DNA of 64,000 nucleotides from Alteromonas aestuariivivens (GTDB lineage Bacteria > Pseudomonadota > Gammaproteobacteria > Enterobacterales > Alteromonadaceae): assembly GCF_003367475.1 (NCBI RefSeq), contig NZ_QRHA01000002.1:248001-312000 (forward strand), written 5' to 3'. The notes beneath the pieces were generated by a model. It did no database searches, was not told the DNA's origin, and saw nothing but the letters and a program-made list of their open reading frames with translations. Of the stretch, positions 53,911 through 63,314 are shown one piece after another (position 1 is the stretch's first letter; each line of letters opens with the position of its first letter). A program made the translations under genes and the position numbers.

Positions 53911-56115
53911 ATGTCAATTAATATTAAGGATGGGGTTGTTCCGGGAGTATTAGACGATGAAACCCTCGACCTTGCTCACTATTGGAAAATAGTGCGGCGT
54001 TCAGCGTTTAAAATTTTTCTGTTTGCATTGCTGTTTACTCTGATTGTGTCGTTTTTCGTGTCCAGAATGACACCGCTTTATACCGCGAAAGCGGTATTGC
54101 TGATAGAAACCAAGCCTGCGAAGCCAATGTCCATTGAAGAAGTATATGGCAACGACACCAGTCGCAAGGACTACATGCAAACCCAGTTTGAAATATTGCG
54201 TTCAAGAAACATTGCGGAGCGTACGGTTCAGCGTCTGGATTTATCGAATAATCTTGAGTTTTTACCGCAAAAAGCGCCGGGAATGATGGCCGGGGTATCG
54301 AGTGCACTGTCGTCACTGTTTTCCGAAGATGTTGCCGATTTGTCAGAAGAAAAGCGCGATGAGAAGAGATTCCGAGCGGCGGTTACCAAGCTGATGTCGA
54401 TCGTCAATGTTACCCTTCTTGATAACACTCAGATAATTGAAGTGAGAGTCACTACAGTGTCGCCGGAATTGTCCGCAGACATTGCCAATACCCTGAGTGA
54501 AGTATTTGTTGAAAGTTACCTGCGGGCCAGGGTAGACATGACCTCTAAGGCAACGGTTTTTCTTACCGGCAGCCTGGATGAATTACGTACGAAACTTGAG
54601 GTCGCAGAAGCCAATCTGGCACAGTTTGATGAGAACAATGAACTGGTTAATCTTAATGGCGTGGTCGGTCTGGCGTCGGACGAGCTGGAGCGTCTAACGT
54701 CTGAATTACTCGATGCCCAGGCTCGTTTGAAGCAAAACCGTGCCATTTATGAGCAGGCGGTAAACAATAAAGCCGATCTGGATGCAATTGCCAGGCTGCC
54801 TGAAGTGCTTAATCACGATACCATTCGAGATGTCCGGCGGCAGGAATCTGAAGCCTTGAGCCGGGTATCTGAGCTGAAGGAAATTTATGGTCCCAAACAT
54901 CCCAACATGATTGCCGCCACCGCAGAACTGACTGCAGTGCGGGAAATTCTCGAAAAACAGATTTCGGATTTGGTGGCCAGTATCACAACCCAGTATGAGG
55001 TATCCAGGCAGCGCGTGTCCGAACTTCAGGCCGATTTGACAGTGGCCAAGGCGAAATACCGGAAACTTTCCAATCTTGAGAGTACCCGGCAGGTATTGCA
55101 GCGGGAGGTGGATATAAACCAGCAGTTGTACGACGCCTTTTTTACCCGACTGAAAGAAACCAGCCAGCTGGGCGGGTTTGACTCAACAAATGCCCGGGTA
55201 TTGGATTCTGCAGTAGCGCCATCTCAGCCTTCCGAACCCAATACCAATATGATGATTGGTTTTGCCTTTGTATTTAGCCTGGTAACTGGCGTGATTGTGG
55301 CCATTGGCGTGGAGGCTTTTAACAGTGCCATTCGCTCTGTGGATGATGTTGAAAAGAAACTCGGCCAGAGAATGCTGGGGCTGATTCCGTTGCTTGCAGA
55401 CTTCAGAAAATCCGGGTTGCCGTTACGGGCATTTTTTGATCGCCGCAACTATCAGTTTGGTGAAGCCATCAGAACGTTGCGCACCGGTCTGTCACTGTTG
55501 AACATTGAGAAAAACACCAAGTCGATTATGGTAACTTCCAGTGTGCCTCAGGAAGGAAAGACTACCGTATCGATTAACCTTGCCTTTGCATTGGGAAAGC
55601 TTGATAAAACCGTGCTTATTGATGCCGATTTACGGCGTCCCTCCGTAGGTACGCAGTTTGACATTCCAAACTATCAGCCAGGACTCACTAACCTGATTAT
55701 GAAGACCCATACTCTGGATGAGTGCATGGTCCACGATGAGCAGTCAGATATCGATATCATTCCTGCCGGCAGCATGGTGTCCAACCCCCAGGAGTTGTTA
55801 GCGGGGAACCATCTGACCGAAATAGTGCAGTCCCTGAAGGAGAAATACAAATATGTAGTGGTGGACACCGTACCGACCCAGGCGGTCAGTGATTCGGTGA
55901 TTGTGTCCAAAGCCTGTGACTCGGTGGTGTATGTAGTAAAGGCGGACAGCACCAGTGAGAAGGTGGTACTCAAAGGGCTAGGGCGTTTTTTGCAAATCGG
56001 TCACAGAATCGATGGTGTGGTTCTGAACCAGGTCGATCTCAGTAAGGCTGATGCCGGTGAACGATATGCCGGCTTTTATGATCAATATGGATATGGAGCG
56101 GCCAAAAATGAATGA
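53911..56115 (+). CDS. Wzc-type polysaccharide co-polymerase / tyrosine autokinase, locus B
   Basis: 734 residues with the same layout as the locus A protein: first membrane helix (IFLFALLFTLIVSFFVS), long periplasmic coiled-coil part with YGPKHPNMIAA, second helix near 450, and a cytoplasmic BY-kinase domain with Walker A SVPQEGKTT (~546), Walker A' VLIDADLRRPS and Walker B YVVVDTVP. The C-terminal cluster YAGFYDQYGYG offers four tyrosines for autophosphorylation. A CpsB-type phosphatase that would reverse this follows 6 bp downstream. Confidence 0.95.
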   Translation: MSINIKDGVVPGVLDDETLDLAHYWKIVRRSAFKIFLFALLFTLIVSFFVSRMTPLYTAKAVLLIETKPAKPMSIEEVYGNDTSRKDYMQTQFEILRSRNIAERTVQRLDLSNNLEFLPQKAPGMMAGVSSALSSLFSEDVADLSEEKRDEKRFRAAVTKLMSIVNVTLLDNTQIIEVRVTTVSPELSADIANTLSEVFVESYLRARVDMTSKATVFLTGSLDELRTKLEVAEANLAQFDENNELVNLNGVVGLASDELERLTSELLDAQARLKQNRAIYEQAVNNKADLDAIARLPEVLNHDTIRDVRRQESEALSRVSELKEIYGPKHPNMIAATAELTAVREILEKQISDLVASITTQYEVSRQRVSELQADLTVAKAKYRKLSNLESTRQVLQREVDINQQLYDAFFTRLKETSQLGGFDSTNARVLDSAVAPSQPSEPNTNMMIGFAFVFSLVTGVIVAIGVEAFNSAIRSVDDVEKKLGQRMLGLIPLLADFRKSGLPLRAFFDRRNYQFGEAIRTLRTGLSLLNIEKNTKSIMVTSSVPQEGKTTVSINLAFALGKLDKTVLIDADLRRPSVGTQFDIPNYQPGLTNLIMKTHTLDECMVHDEQSDIDIIPAGSMVSNPQELLAGNHLTEIVQSLKEKYKYVVVDTVPTQAVSDSVIVSKACDSVVYVVKADSTSEKVVLKGLGRFLQIGHRIDGVVLNQVDLSKADAGERYAGFYDQYGYGAAKNE

Positions 56116-56121
56116 GTCGGC

Positions 56122-56931
56122 ATGATAGATCTGCACAGCCACATATTGCCCGGTATTGACGATGGGGCCAGAAGCATTTCAATGTCGCTGTTGATGGCGC
56201 AGCAGGCCGTTGATGCAGGTGTAACCCATATGGTTTGCACGCCCCACATCCATCAGGGGCACTATGATAATACCACACAATCGATTGTCGCCAGCTTTGA
56301 ACTGCTGCAGCAACAGCTATCAGCGCGCGATTTTCCTCTGACACTATCCTATGCTGCAGAAGTCAGGGTGAATGAGTTGTTGCCGGCCTGGATCCGGCAA
56401 GGGGAAATCCCCTTTCTGGGACATTATCGGGGTTACCGCCTATTATTACTGGAAATGCCTCACAGCCACTTTCCCGTGGGCATGGAACATTTGGTGCGCT
56501 GGCTAAAACATAACGGTGTCCGGCCGTTGGTGGCGCATCCGGAACGAAATCGTGAAATTCAGCGTAACCCTGAGCTTGTATCGCGCTTGCGGGGCATGGG
56601 GTGCTTATTGCAGGTTACTGCGGGCGCCCTGACTGGCCGATTTGGGCCTGCTGCAGAAACACTCGCTTTTGATATGCTCGAAAAAGACAAAATCGATGTT
56701 GTCGCTTCCGATACTCATGATATTCAAAGACGTCCGAATGACATGCGCCTGGCTTATGAATTCATTTCCGGGCACCACGGAGAATCCAGGGCACAAAGGT
56801 TATGTTTAACAACACCCAGAGAGATCATTACAGGTCAACTGGTTTATCCGAAATTAGTCCGGAACCAGCCCCAGATGCCAAGGGAAAAATTCTCAAACAG
56901 ATCAATTCCCAAAGCAGATTTGACCAAGTAG
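56122..56931 (+). CDS. Tyrosine-protein phosphatase, CpsB/YwqE (PHP) family
   Basis: 269 residues of the metal-dependent PHP phosphatases that dephosphorylate BY-kinases. Metal-binding residues are visible in MIDLHSHILPGIDDG, CTPHIHQGHY, RPLVAHPERN and VASDTHDIQRRP. It acts on the Wzc homologue encoded just upstream, resetting the chain-length control cycle. Its last 29 codons overlap a gene on the other strand. No counterpart exists in locus A, so this enzyme may serve both kinases. Confidence 0.94.
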   Translation: MIDLHSHILPGIDDGARSISMSLLMAQQAVDAGVTHMVCTPHIHQGHYDNTTQSIVASFELLQQQLSARDFPLTLSYAAEVRVNELLPAWIRQGEIPFLGHYRGYRLLLLEMPHSHFPVGMEHLVRWLKHNGVRPLVAHPERNREIQRNPELVSRLRGMGCLLQVTAGALTGRFGPAAETLAFDMLEKDKIDVVASDTHDIQRRPNDMRLAYEFISGHHGESRAQRLCLTTPREIITGQLVYPKLVRNQPQMPREKFSNRSIPKADLTK

Positions 56932-57257
56932 AGCACCAGTAGCCCAAGCAATGCACAACCGGTTAAAAACAGCGTAGTGAACAATGCCATTGATAATCGT
57001 GCCAGTTCGCTTTCGGTTCGGGACAGCGCCCTTACGTCGCGACCTGCCAATATCACCAGATAGTACTTTTTGCGCCAAAAATTAAGGGTGAAGCGGCAAT
57101 CCACCCGGTGTTTACCCCAGCGTCGGCCGGCAAGCGCCTTATTCAGTTCAAATAGCTGATTGTCGTCAAAGGAGTCTGCGATGTCGGTATTCATGCGGGA
57201 CAATAAGTTGTGGATGTTTGGATGCTGGCGAATGGGGGAATGCAGCTTGCGCTTCAT
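56844..57257 (-). CDS. Small membrane protein of unknown function
   Basis: 137 residues: a basic soluble N-terminal half (RQHPNIHNLLSRMNTDIADS, AGRRWGKHRVDCRF) and one strong membrane helix near 92-113 (ALFTTLFLTGCALLGLLVLY) followed by a short tail. AAGGAAG 5 nt before the ATG shows that it is a real gene. Its 3' end overlaps the 3' end of the phosphatase gene by 88 bp on the other strand. I do not recognise a family. It is the only minus-strand gene inside the locus B operon region. Confidence 0.75.
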   Translation of the reverse strand: MKRKLHSPIRQHPNIHNLLSRMNTDIADSFDDNQLFELNKALAGRRWGKHRVDCRFTLNFWRKKYYLVILAGRDVRALSRTESELARLSMALFTTLFLTGCALLGLLVLYLVKSALGIDLFENFSLGIWGWFRTNFG

Positions 57258-57870
57258 TAAGACTTCCTTGTTTTACTGCTTAAGTGCCAAAGGCATTGTT
57301 TCTTGTCAGGGTTCAATTTACGCAATTGTGGCGTTGCGGTAAACCGTGTGCAGCACATTATTTAAGCAGGAGGGCTGTTTAGGGAGGGTGCGGCTGGCGT
57401 AAAATACGTAGCACGTAATAAATTCCGGAGGGCTTTTCGTCAGCGTGTTCTGTGAGAAAGTGCACAACACGAAAAAACAGCGCTGTGGCTGTATTTAATC
57501 TCATTATTGGACTATTTTTTGGTAACAAATCTGACGTTTTTCCTGCAGATTCAATTTACCTCGGTAATAACGCAAGTGTGGGAAGCCCTATATCGTTCGC
57601 TAACGTCAGAAGCCACCATGCTTCTGTTTCGCTACACCAGTTAATCGCGCGGCCATTAAGGTAAACCGTCCGATTACGCCGTTTTCGCAACTTCACAATT
57701 ATCTCAAGTATTTTACTGTTGTATTGCCTTACATAGGGAGGGAAGGGTGACCGTTTTATTGCAGAATAAATTGCTTGAATACAGCGCAATAACAGGGAAA
57801 ACAACGGGTTTGCAGATGCCAACCATGGTTGATGGGGCTGTGAGATTGGGCCTGCGGAAAGTCAACGCCA
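57258..57870. other. Intergenic region within EPS locus B
   Basis: 613 bp with no supported gene. Short frames on both strands (70 codons at 57452, 88 codons at 57556 on the minus strand) have no ribosome-binding site and no protein-like composition. A TAAAAT box near 57401 and a CAGAAGC/GCTTCTG hairpin near 57607 are the only signals noted. It probably carries a promoter for the polymerase and following genes. Confidence 0.4.
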
Positions 57871-59217
57871 ATGTTTGAACTGGTCAAAGTGCCTTTTGCA
57901 TTGCTCTCGGGTTTCCTGGTTTACCGGGCAATCTGCAATGACTGCAACAGATACCTTGCATTTGCGATTATTGCCGTCTGGCTGAGACTGATGTTGGCAG
58001 CGTTTCCCCAGTACACAGTCCCGTCACTTTTTGCGGGATTTTCGGTGAGTGCACTGTGTTCGATAATGGTGGCGTCTGTTGGATTGATGATGCTTCCTCC
58101 AAAAGTTTTGCTGCTGCGGAAAATGGCAGCTTTCTATTTTGTGTATGTTGCCATTGCGATCAGTGGCATGCTGACCGCGCATTGGGTAGGCACCATCAGT
58201 GTGTTGGTAAAGTGGTGTTATTTTCTGGTAATCGCAAACTGTTTGATATTGTCCATCCGTTCTCAGGGGCTGGACCACAGTATGAAAAAACTGCTGGTTG
58301 CGTTCCATTTGCCCATTTGGCTGCAGATTCTGTCTGTATTGCTGGGGCATTATAAAGACAATGAATCGGATGGATCTGTAAGCTATATTGGGGGGTACAA
58401 CCACGAGTCTACCTTCTCAATTATTCTGGTTGCTTTCATGTACATTGTTGGGGTTATACGGCCCGGAGCAATGCGATACCGGGCCCCACTTTTCTTTTTG
58501 GGGCTGATTCTGCTATTGCTGGCAAACTACCGAACTTCATTGCTCGCGGTGTTGCCGATCGTTTTTATCTTTGTGTTCAATCAGGTCGAGCATCGCATCG
58601 AAAAACGCCACAAACTGCCAGTGATGATTCTGGTATCCGCAGGGTTGGCTGTCGCGTTGGTTGCAGTTTCCTTTCTTATGCGGGAACGATTTTCTGATAT
58701 CTGGGTGCTGGTGAGCAATGTCGACAGTCTGGTTAAGGCTCCGGTGTACTACACCGAAAAGGAGCAGGACATATTGTCCCAGCGCGTCTACATTTGGAGC
58801 ATTTATCTGTACAACTATTATGCTCACGGCAGCTGGCTGAACTGGCTATTCGGATTCGGGCCGGAATCCTGGCAGGAATTGTTTCACAGGTATGCGCACA
58901 ATACATTTATTTCCTATATTTACGAGTACGGTATTGTAGGGCTTTCAGCTTTCCTGCTGGTAAACCTGACAATGATTGTTCAGGCTTTCAGAGTAAGTGA
59001 TACGCACCTTTCCCGAACAACGTTTTATACCCTGCTCGGATTCATGTTGATGAATATGTCCACCATGCCGCTGTGGAACGTCGAGGGGTTAATTTTTTAC
59101 GCCATTTTGGTCGCTACCATAGTCGGTGCCCGTGAGCCCGGGTGGGAGCGTTATATACTCAGGCACAAGTTCCAGCAGCCGGCTAACTCTCAGTCGAGTA
59201 GAAACGTGCACGTCTAA
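57871..59217 (+). CDS. O-antigen ligase / Wzy-type polymerase family membrane protein
   Basis: 448 residues with about ten to twelve membrane helices. The stretch LLLLANYRTSLLAVLPIVF and a long periplasmic loop near 285-350 (YYTEKEQDILSQRVYIWSIY, FGFGPESWQELFHRYAHNTF) are hallmarks of the O-antigen ligase/polymerase superfamily, where the Arg in NYRTS and the His in HN(T/S)F are functionally important. In an EPS locus without lipopolysaccharide genes, the polymerase role (Wzy) is more likely than ligase. Confidence 0.85.
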   Translation: MFELVKVPFALLSGFLVYRAICNDCNRYLAFAIIAVWLRLMLAAFPQYTVPSLFAGFSVSALCSIMVASVGLMMLPPKVLLLRKMAAFYFVYVAIAISGMLTAHWVGTISVLVKWCYFLVIANCLILSIRSQGLDHSMKKLLVAFHLPIWLQILSVLLGHYKDNESDGSVSYIGGYNHESTFSIILVAFMYIVGVIRPGAMRYRAPLFFLGLILLLLANYRTSLLAVLPIVFIFVFNQVEHRIEKRHKLPVMILVSAGLAVALVAVSFLMRERFSDIWVLVSNVDSLVKAPVYYTEKEQDILSQRVYIWSIYLYNYYAHGSWLNWLFGFGPESWQELFHRYAHNTFISYIYEYGIVGLSAFLLVNLTMIVQAFRVSDTHLSRTTFYTLLGFMLMNMSTMPLWNVEGLIFYAILVATIVGAREPGWERYILRHKFQQPANSQSSRNVHV

Positions 59218-59427
59218 TCGCATCAATTACGGTCTGAGGAACCGGGCTGCACTTTATGCACACGGTCTTTGGATGAAAAAGTACATTTTCGGGGGCCTGC
59301 GGGGCAATCAGATGACAGAACAGGCAAACGTATTCGTATTGCACTTTGTGCAACCCAGCGGCTTTCAACGAAGAGGCCGCTAAATTGTGGTTTGAAGACA
59401 GAGCTTGAGAGAGGGCAGGAGCCAACG

Positions 59428-60264
59428 ATGAAAATAAGCGTTGTGATCACAACCTGTAATCGCCCGGATTACTTGCGCGAATCGGTGGCCAGTGTGCTAA
59501 GCCAAACAAGGCCTGCGGATGAAATTCTGATTGTAGATGATGCGTCTGTACGTTCATACGAGCAAGTATTGGCTGAGCTTGATGCTACCCGGGTGCGATA
59601 TGCAAAACTGCCTCAGTCTGGCGGGGCCAACAGGGCGCGTAATTATGGGATTGAACACACCAGTGGAGATGTGGTGACCTTTTTGGACGATGATGACGCC
59701 TGGTTACCTGAATATCTCATGCAGGTTGAGCGTCAGTACGAACAAGGTGCGGACGCGGTGGTTACCGGCTACAAGCGTATGGGTGACGAGGATATCAGCT
59801 GCGTTTATCCGGGAAAATGGGTAACCAGGGAAGCACTGCAGAGGGGAAATCCTTACTGTGGGATGAGCGGATTCAGTGCAACACGGGTTTGTCTGCAAGG
59901 GCTGATGTTTGACGAAGCGCTGTTAAATGGGCAGGACTGGGACATGTATGTGCGTATTTATTGTGCCGGCTGTTGCTTTGTGAATATTTCCAGGCCCCTG
60001 TTTCTCTATCGGTTTCAAAACCTGGACGGCATCGGTGCAAAGCTCAGGAGTATGTCTGTCAGTCAAATTGAATCAAGATTCAAGTCGGCCATTAAACATA
60101 AGGCGTTCCTGGGAGATTACTTCTATCGAAAACGGATTTGTGAACAAATTTTGATAAATCTGAAGTACAAAAAAAACAGGCTAAGTTGGGTGCGTAAGTC
60201 GTTGGAAACCGTGGGTTTATTTCATACGGCACGGTTTTTCATCGACCGCCTTGGTTCCCGTTAG
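59428..60264 (+). CDS. Glycosyltransferase, GT2 family
   Basis: 278 residues with a GT-A fold: ISVVITTCNRPDYLRESVAS at the start, EILIVDDAS, the DxD-type FLDDDDAWLPEYL for the metal and nucleotide sugar, and the acceptor-region GQDWDMYVRIY (GxDxD). AGGAG 7 nt before the ATG at 59428 decides the start; the upstream frame to 59269 is not coding. It overlaps the next gene frame only if that gene started upstream; with its likely start at 60314 there is no overlap. Confidence 0.92.
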   Translation: MKISVVITTCNRPDYLRESVASVLSQTRPADEILIVDDASVRSYEQVLAELDATRVRYAKLPQSGGANRARNYGIEHTSGDVVTFLDDDDAWLPEYLMQVERQYEQGADAVVTGYKRMGDEDISCVYPGKWVTREALQRGNPYCGMSGFSATRVCLQGLMFDEALLNGQDWDMYVRIYCAGCCFVNISRPLFLYRFQNLDGIGAKLRSMSVSQIESRFKSAIKHKAFLGDYFYRKRICEQILINLKYKKNRLSWVRKSLETVGLFHTARFFIDRLGSR

Positions 60265-60313
60265 CTATAAAAATGTGCGCTGGTGCAGAACGTTGACAGA
60301 AAAGGAGTTAAGT

Positions 60314-61336
60314 TTGAGGGATCACAATGTGGCTACCGTAAAAACAGCTTTCTTTTATCCTTTTGAGCACAGAAATAGGTTTGTGCTCAATACCATGCAG
60401 GTATTTCAGCAACTCGGTTGTGAAGTGCAGCCGCTAAAGCACATTCTATTGCCGCGTAATTTGGGCCACAGGAGCAGCAATGCGGTGATACTGAACTGGT
60501 ATGAGGATCAGTTATTCCGGCAAAATTTCTCTTGGTTTGAGCGAGGTTTGTTCCTGGGCTACTTTGTCCTGTCTGTGCTGCTGTTTCCGTTGCTGAGCAA
60601 GCGGGTCTATTGGGTACGGCACAACTATAAACCGCACGGTTTGGGTAAATCTTCCTGGGTACATCGCCTCTCCACCGCCATGCTGAACAGGGCCGCTCAC
60701 AAAGTCGTAACCCTGGAGCCTGCGAATGGATTCGAGTCGGAGGTGGTCAAGCATCCTCTTTATGTGTCAGACCGGGCGCTGCTCGAGGCCATCGACAGGA
60801 TCCGCGCACAGCGAGCCGCGGCTGGTGGTGCATCCTTGCATCGTTTTCTGTATTTTGGTTCTATTAAACCCTACAAAGGGGTATCCGGGCTGTTAAAAAG
60901 CTGGCCCCGGGATCTTCCGCTGACTATTGCAGGGTTATGCCAGGACGGGGCCTATACGGCAACGCTGAAACAGATCATTGTGCAGCGCAGACTATCGGTA
61001 GAGTGGCTGAATGAGTATGTCGAGGATAGCGTGCTTGAGCAACTGGTTCAGGAGCATGAGTTTGTCCTTTTACCTCACAAGGACGGAACCATGATTTCGT
61101 CGGGTACTTTTTATTTTGCAATTAGTTATGGTGCCAATGTTGTGGGCTTCGACAGTCAGTTTATTCGTATGAAGGCGAAAGAGCATCAATTCGTACACAG
61201 AGTAAATCAAAATGAACTAAAAAATTCACTGGTCAGTTTAAAACCTGTACCCAGAGAAGAAGTGCTTGAACAGGCGTTGCAGCATTACGGAGAGTCCAAA
61301 ATCCGTGACAGTTGGGCACCGCTGCTAACCAAATAA
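60314..61336 (+). CDS. Glycosyltransferase, GT-B type (GumK/GT4-like)
   Basis: About 340 residues. N-terminal half: TAFFYPFEHRNRFVLNTMQV and VYWVRHNYKPHG; C-terminal half: RFLYFGSIKPYKGVSGLL, the typical GT-B donor-loop opening, and FVLLPHKDGTMISSGTFYFA near the donor site. AAAGGAG ends 6 nt before the TTG at 60314, so a TTG start is proposed; the next in-frame start is a GTG at 60329, also possible. The longer frame to 60251 lacks a ribosome-binding site. Sugar donor unknown. Confidence 0.8.
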   Translation: MRDHNVATVKTAFFYPFEHRNRFVLNTMQVFQQLGCEVQPLKHILLPRNLGHRSSNAVILNWYEDQLFRQNFSWFERGLFLGYFVLSVLLFPLLSKRVYWVRHNYKPHGLGKSSWVHRLSTAMLNRAAHKVVTLEPANGFESEVVKHPLYVSDRALLEAIDRIRAQRAAAGGASLHRFLYFGSIKPYKGVSGLLKSWPRDLPLTIAGLCQDGAYTATLKQIIVQRRLSVEWLNEYVEDSVLEQLVQEHEFVLLPHKDGTMISSGTFYFAISYGANVVGFDSQFIRMKAKEHQFVHRVNQNELKNSLVSLKPVPREEVLEQALQHYGESKIRDSWAPLLTK

Positions 61337-61383
61337 TCACTGCTGTACTTTCCCAGTAATTTTTCCCCACTTGAGGCATATCC

Positions 61384-62343
61384 ATGCGAGCACGGGACTC
61401 AAAACAGCAGCACGAACCTGCATCATCACTGGTAAAGCCGCCGAGAGTTTCGGTGATCCTGCCCGTATACAACTGCAGGGACCATCTTCGCGAAGCAGTG
61501 GAAAGCATTTTGCTGCAGTCGCTGTCAGACATTGAACTTCTGGTGTTGAACGACGGCTCCACTGATGACTCAATTGATCAGATAAAAGACATCTCCGATC
61601 CCCGAATGCGTGTTTTCAGCCGTGAAAACCGAGGTCTGATTGCCACATTGAATGAGGGGGTGAGACTCAGTCGCAGCCACTATATCGCAAGAATGGATGC
61701 GGATGACATCGCTTATCCCACGAGATTGGAGCGACAACTGGCCTATTTGGAGCAACACCCCAAGTGCGCAATATGCTGTACTGCAGTTGATCGGATTGAC
61801 GTGGAGGGAAAGTTGTTGCAGCGGGAGAAATTGCGCCGGGATACGCCAATTTTCCCGGAGGATTTGGTATTCGGCTGCCCGATTTGCCACCCAACAGTGA
61901 TGTTTAATGTGGGGGTTATCGGCCGGACCCGGTTGTTTTACGACCCCGAGTACAAAAATGCCGAAGACTTTGAATTATGGTGCAGGCTGTTACGACAATA
62001 CAGAGGCGTAAAGTTGGCGCAACCGTTGCTGGGCTATCGCATTCATGAGGGCAGCATAACGTCTCAGTTTTCGGGCTCGCAACGCAGTAAAGGTATTCAG
62101 GCGCTGCTTTCCCAGGTGTTCTTCAAGCCGAACAGTCAAAGCCTGAAGCAGCGTCTGGACATCGTGTATCGCACCAATCTGACTTCCTATGGAGTTATCG
62201 ATTTCCTGAGCAGCAATCTCTATCTGTTGGTGTATGCCATGGTGCACCCGGAACTCAGTTTTTTCAGACAGAGTTTAAGTTCCATTCGGATGATTAGGGT
62301 TCGCTTACTCAGTATCTTCAAAAAGCAAAGAGTGAGAGCGTGA
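61384..62343 (+). CDS. Glycosyltransferase, GT2 family
   Basis: 319 residues. GT-A fold with VSVILPVYNCRDHLREAVES, LLVLNDGSTDDS, the DxD motif in ARMDADDIAYPTRLE and the acceptor-region NAEDFELWCRLL (ED motif). The C-terminal ~70 residues include a hydrophobic stretch (SNLYLLVYAMVHPEL) that may attach it to the membrane. The stop overlaps the next start as TGATG, so it is translationally coupled to the sulfotransferase. Confidence 0.93.
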   Translation: MRARDSKQQHEPASSLVKPPRVSVILPVYNCRDHLREAVESILLQSLSDIELLVLNDGSTDDSIDQIKDISDPRMRVFSRENRGLIATLNEGVRLSRSHYIARMDADDIAYPTRLERQLAYLEQHPKCAICCTAVDRIDVEGKLLQREKLRRDTPIFPEDLVFGCPICHPTVMFNVGVIGRTRLFYDPEYKNAEDFELWCRLLRQYRGVKLAQPLLGYRIHEGSITSQFSGSQRSKGIQALLSQVFFKPNSQSLKQRLDIVYRTNLTSYGVIDFLSSNLYLLVYAMVHPELSFFRQSLSSIRMIRVRLLSIFKKQRVRA

Positions 62344-63314
62344 TGCCAAAGAAAGTGCCATTGTTGAAAAGGATCAGGCAAATTTGTTCGAATAAACTGT
62401 GTCTCCTCAATCAGCGATATCGCAACGTTTACTGGCTTTTGGGGGATGGCCGCAGTGGCACAACCTGGATTGCGAGTCTGCTCAACAGTGACCAGCGCTT
62501 GAGGGAGATGTTTGAACCATTCCATCCCTGGGAAGTGCGGGAGGCTGCTCAATTTTCCGCCAATATGTATGTCCGGCCGTGCGCGTCTTACCCCGAACTG
62601 CGCCACTTTTGTCAGCAGACATTCGAAGGCAAAATCAGCTCCTCGTGGATAGACAAAGACAATCATCGGCTTTTGTACGACGGATTGCTGGTAAAAGACA
62701 TCTTCGCCAACCTGATGGCAAGCTGGGCGTGTCGCCAGTTTGACTTCGTGAAACCGGTGCTGTTGGTTCGTAACCCGCTGGCTGTCGCCGCATCAAAGAA
62801 TAAAACCCGCCACTGGCACTGGCAGTCGTCTACGCTGGAGTTTTTCGCTGATGAAAAGCTGGTGGAAGACTATCTGAGACCTTTCGAAGCGTTGGCTGAA
62901 CACGTACACAAAAAGCACGACTACTTTCTGACTCAGGTATTCAATTGGTGTGTGATTCATTTTGTGTTGTTTCAACAGCTGGATTTTGAGCGTGTGCCAG
63001 TGATTTTTTACGAAGACGTGTACTTGAATCCACACCAACAGATATCGCGCCTGAGAGAACAGCTGGGCATGCCTGACAGTCAGGTAGATAATGAACTGAT
63101 TACCAGGGCTTCAAGGGTTTCCTTTGGTGCCAGTGCAATACTGAATAATCAGCATCCTTTGGTTTACTGGCGTTCTCAGGTTTCCGAAATGCAAATGGTA
63201 ATGTCCAAAACCATTCTGTATGAATTTGGACTGCAGCAGGTTTATCCCGACTTGATTTTGCCGGGAGAAACTCCCTGGGCCAGTTTTGATACCAGGCGGG
63301 AGGTTTGCGGATGA
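62343..63314 (+). CDS. PAPS-dependent sulfotransferase, locus B (first)
   Basis: 323 residues. The 5'-phosphosulfate loop is WLLGDGRSGTTWIASLL and the 3'-phosphate motif LLVRNPLAVAASKNKT. A middle insertion and a C-terminal helical part follow, as in carbohydrate sulfotransferases. It should transfer sulfate from PAPS to the repeat unit or its precursor. Start ATG overlaps the previous stop by one base (TGATG); a GTG directly before is an alternative. The stop overlaps the next sulfotransferase start (ATGA). Confidence 0.88.
   Translation: MPKKVPLLKRIRQICSNKLCLLNQRYRNVYWLLGDGRSGTTWIASLLNSDQRLREMFEPFHPWEVREAAQFSANMYVRPCASYPELRHFCQQTFEGKISSSWIDKDNHRLLYDGLLVKDIFANLMASWACRQFDFVKPVLLVRNPLAVAASKNKTRHWHWQSSTLEFFADEKLVEDYLRPFEALAEHVHKKHDYFLTQVFNWCVIHFVLFQQLDFERVPVIFYEDVYLNPHQQISRLREQLGMPDSQVDNELITRASRVSFGASAILNNQHPLVYWRSQVSEMQMVMSKTILYEFGLQQVYPDLILPGETPWASFDTRREVCG

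Noticed and set aside
57452-57822. Small frames (70 and 88 codons) in the gap before the locus B polymerase
   Set aside because: They overlap on opposite strands and lack ribosome-binding sites, signal peptides or known motifs.
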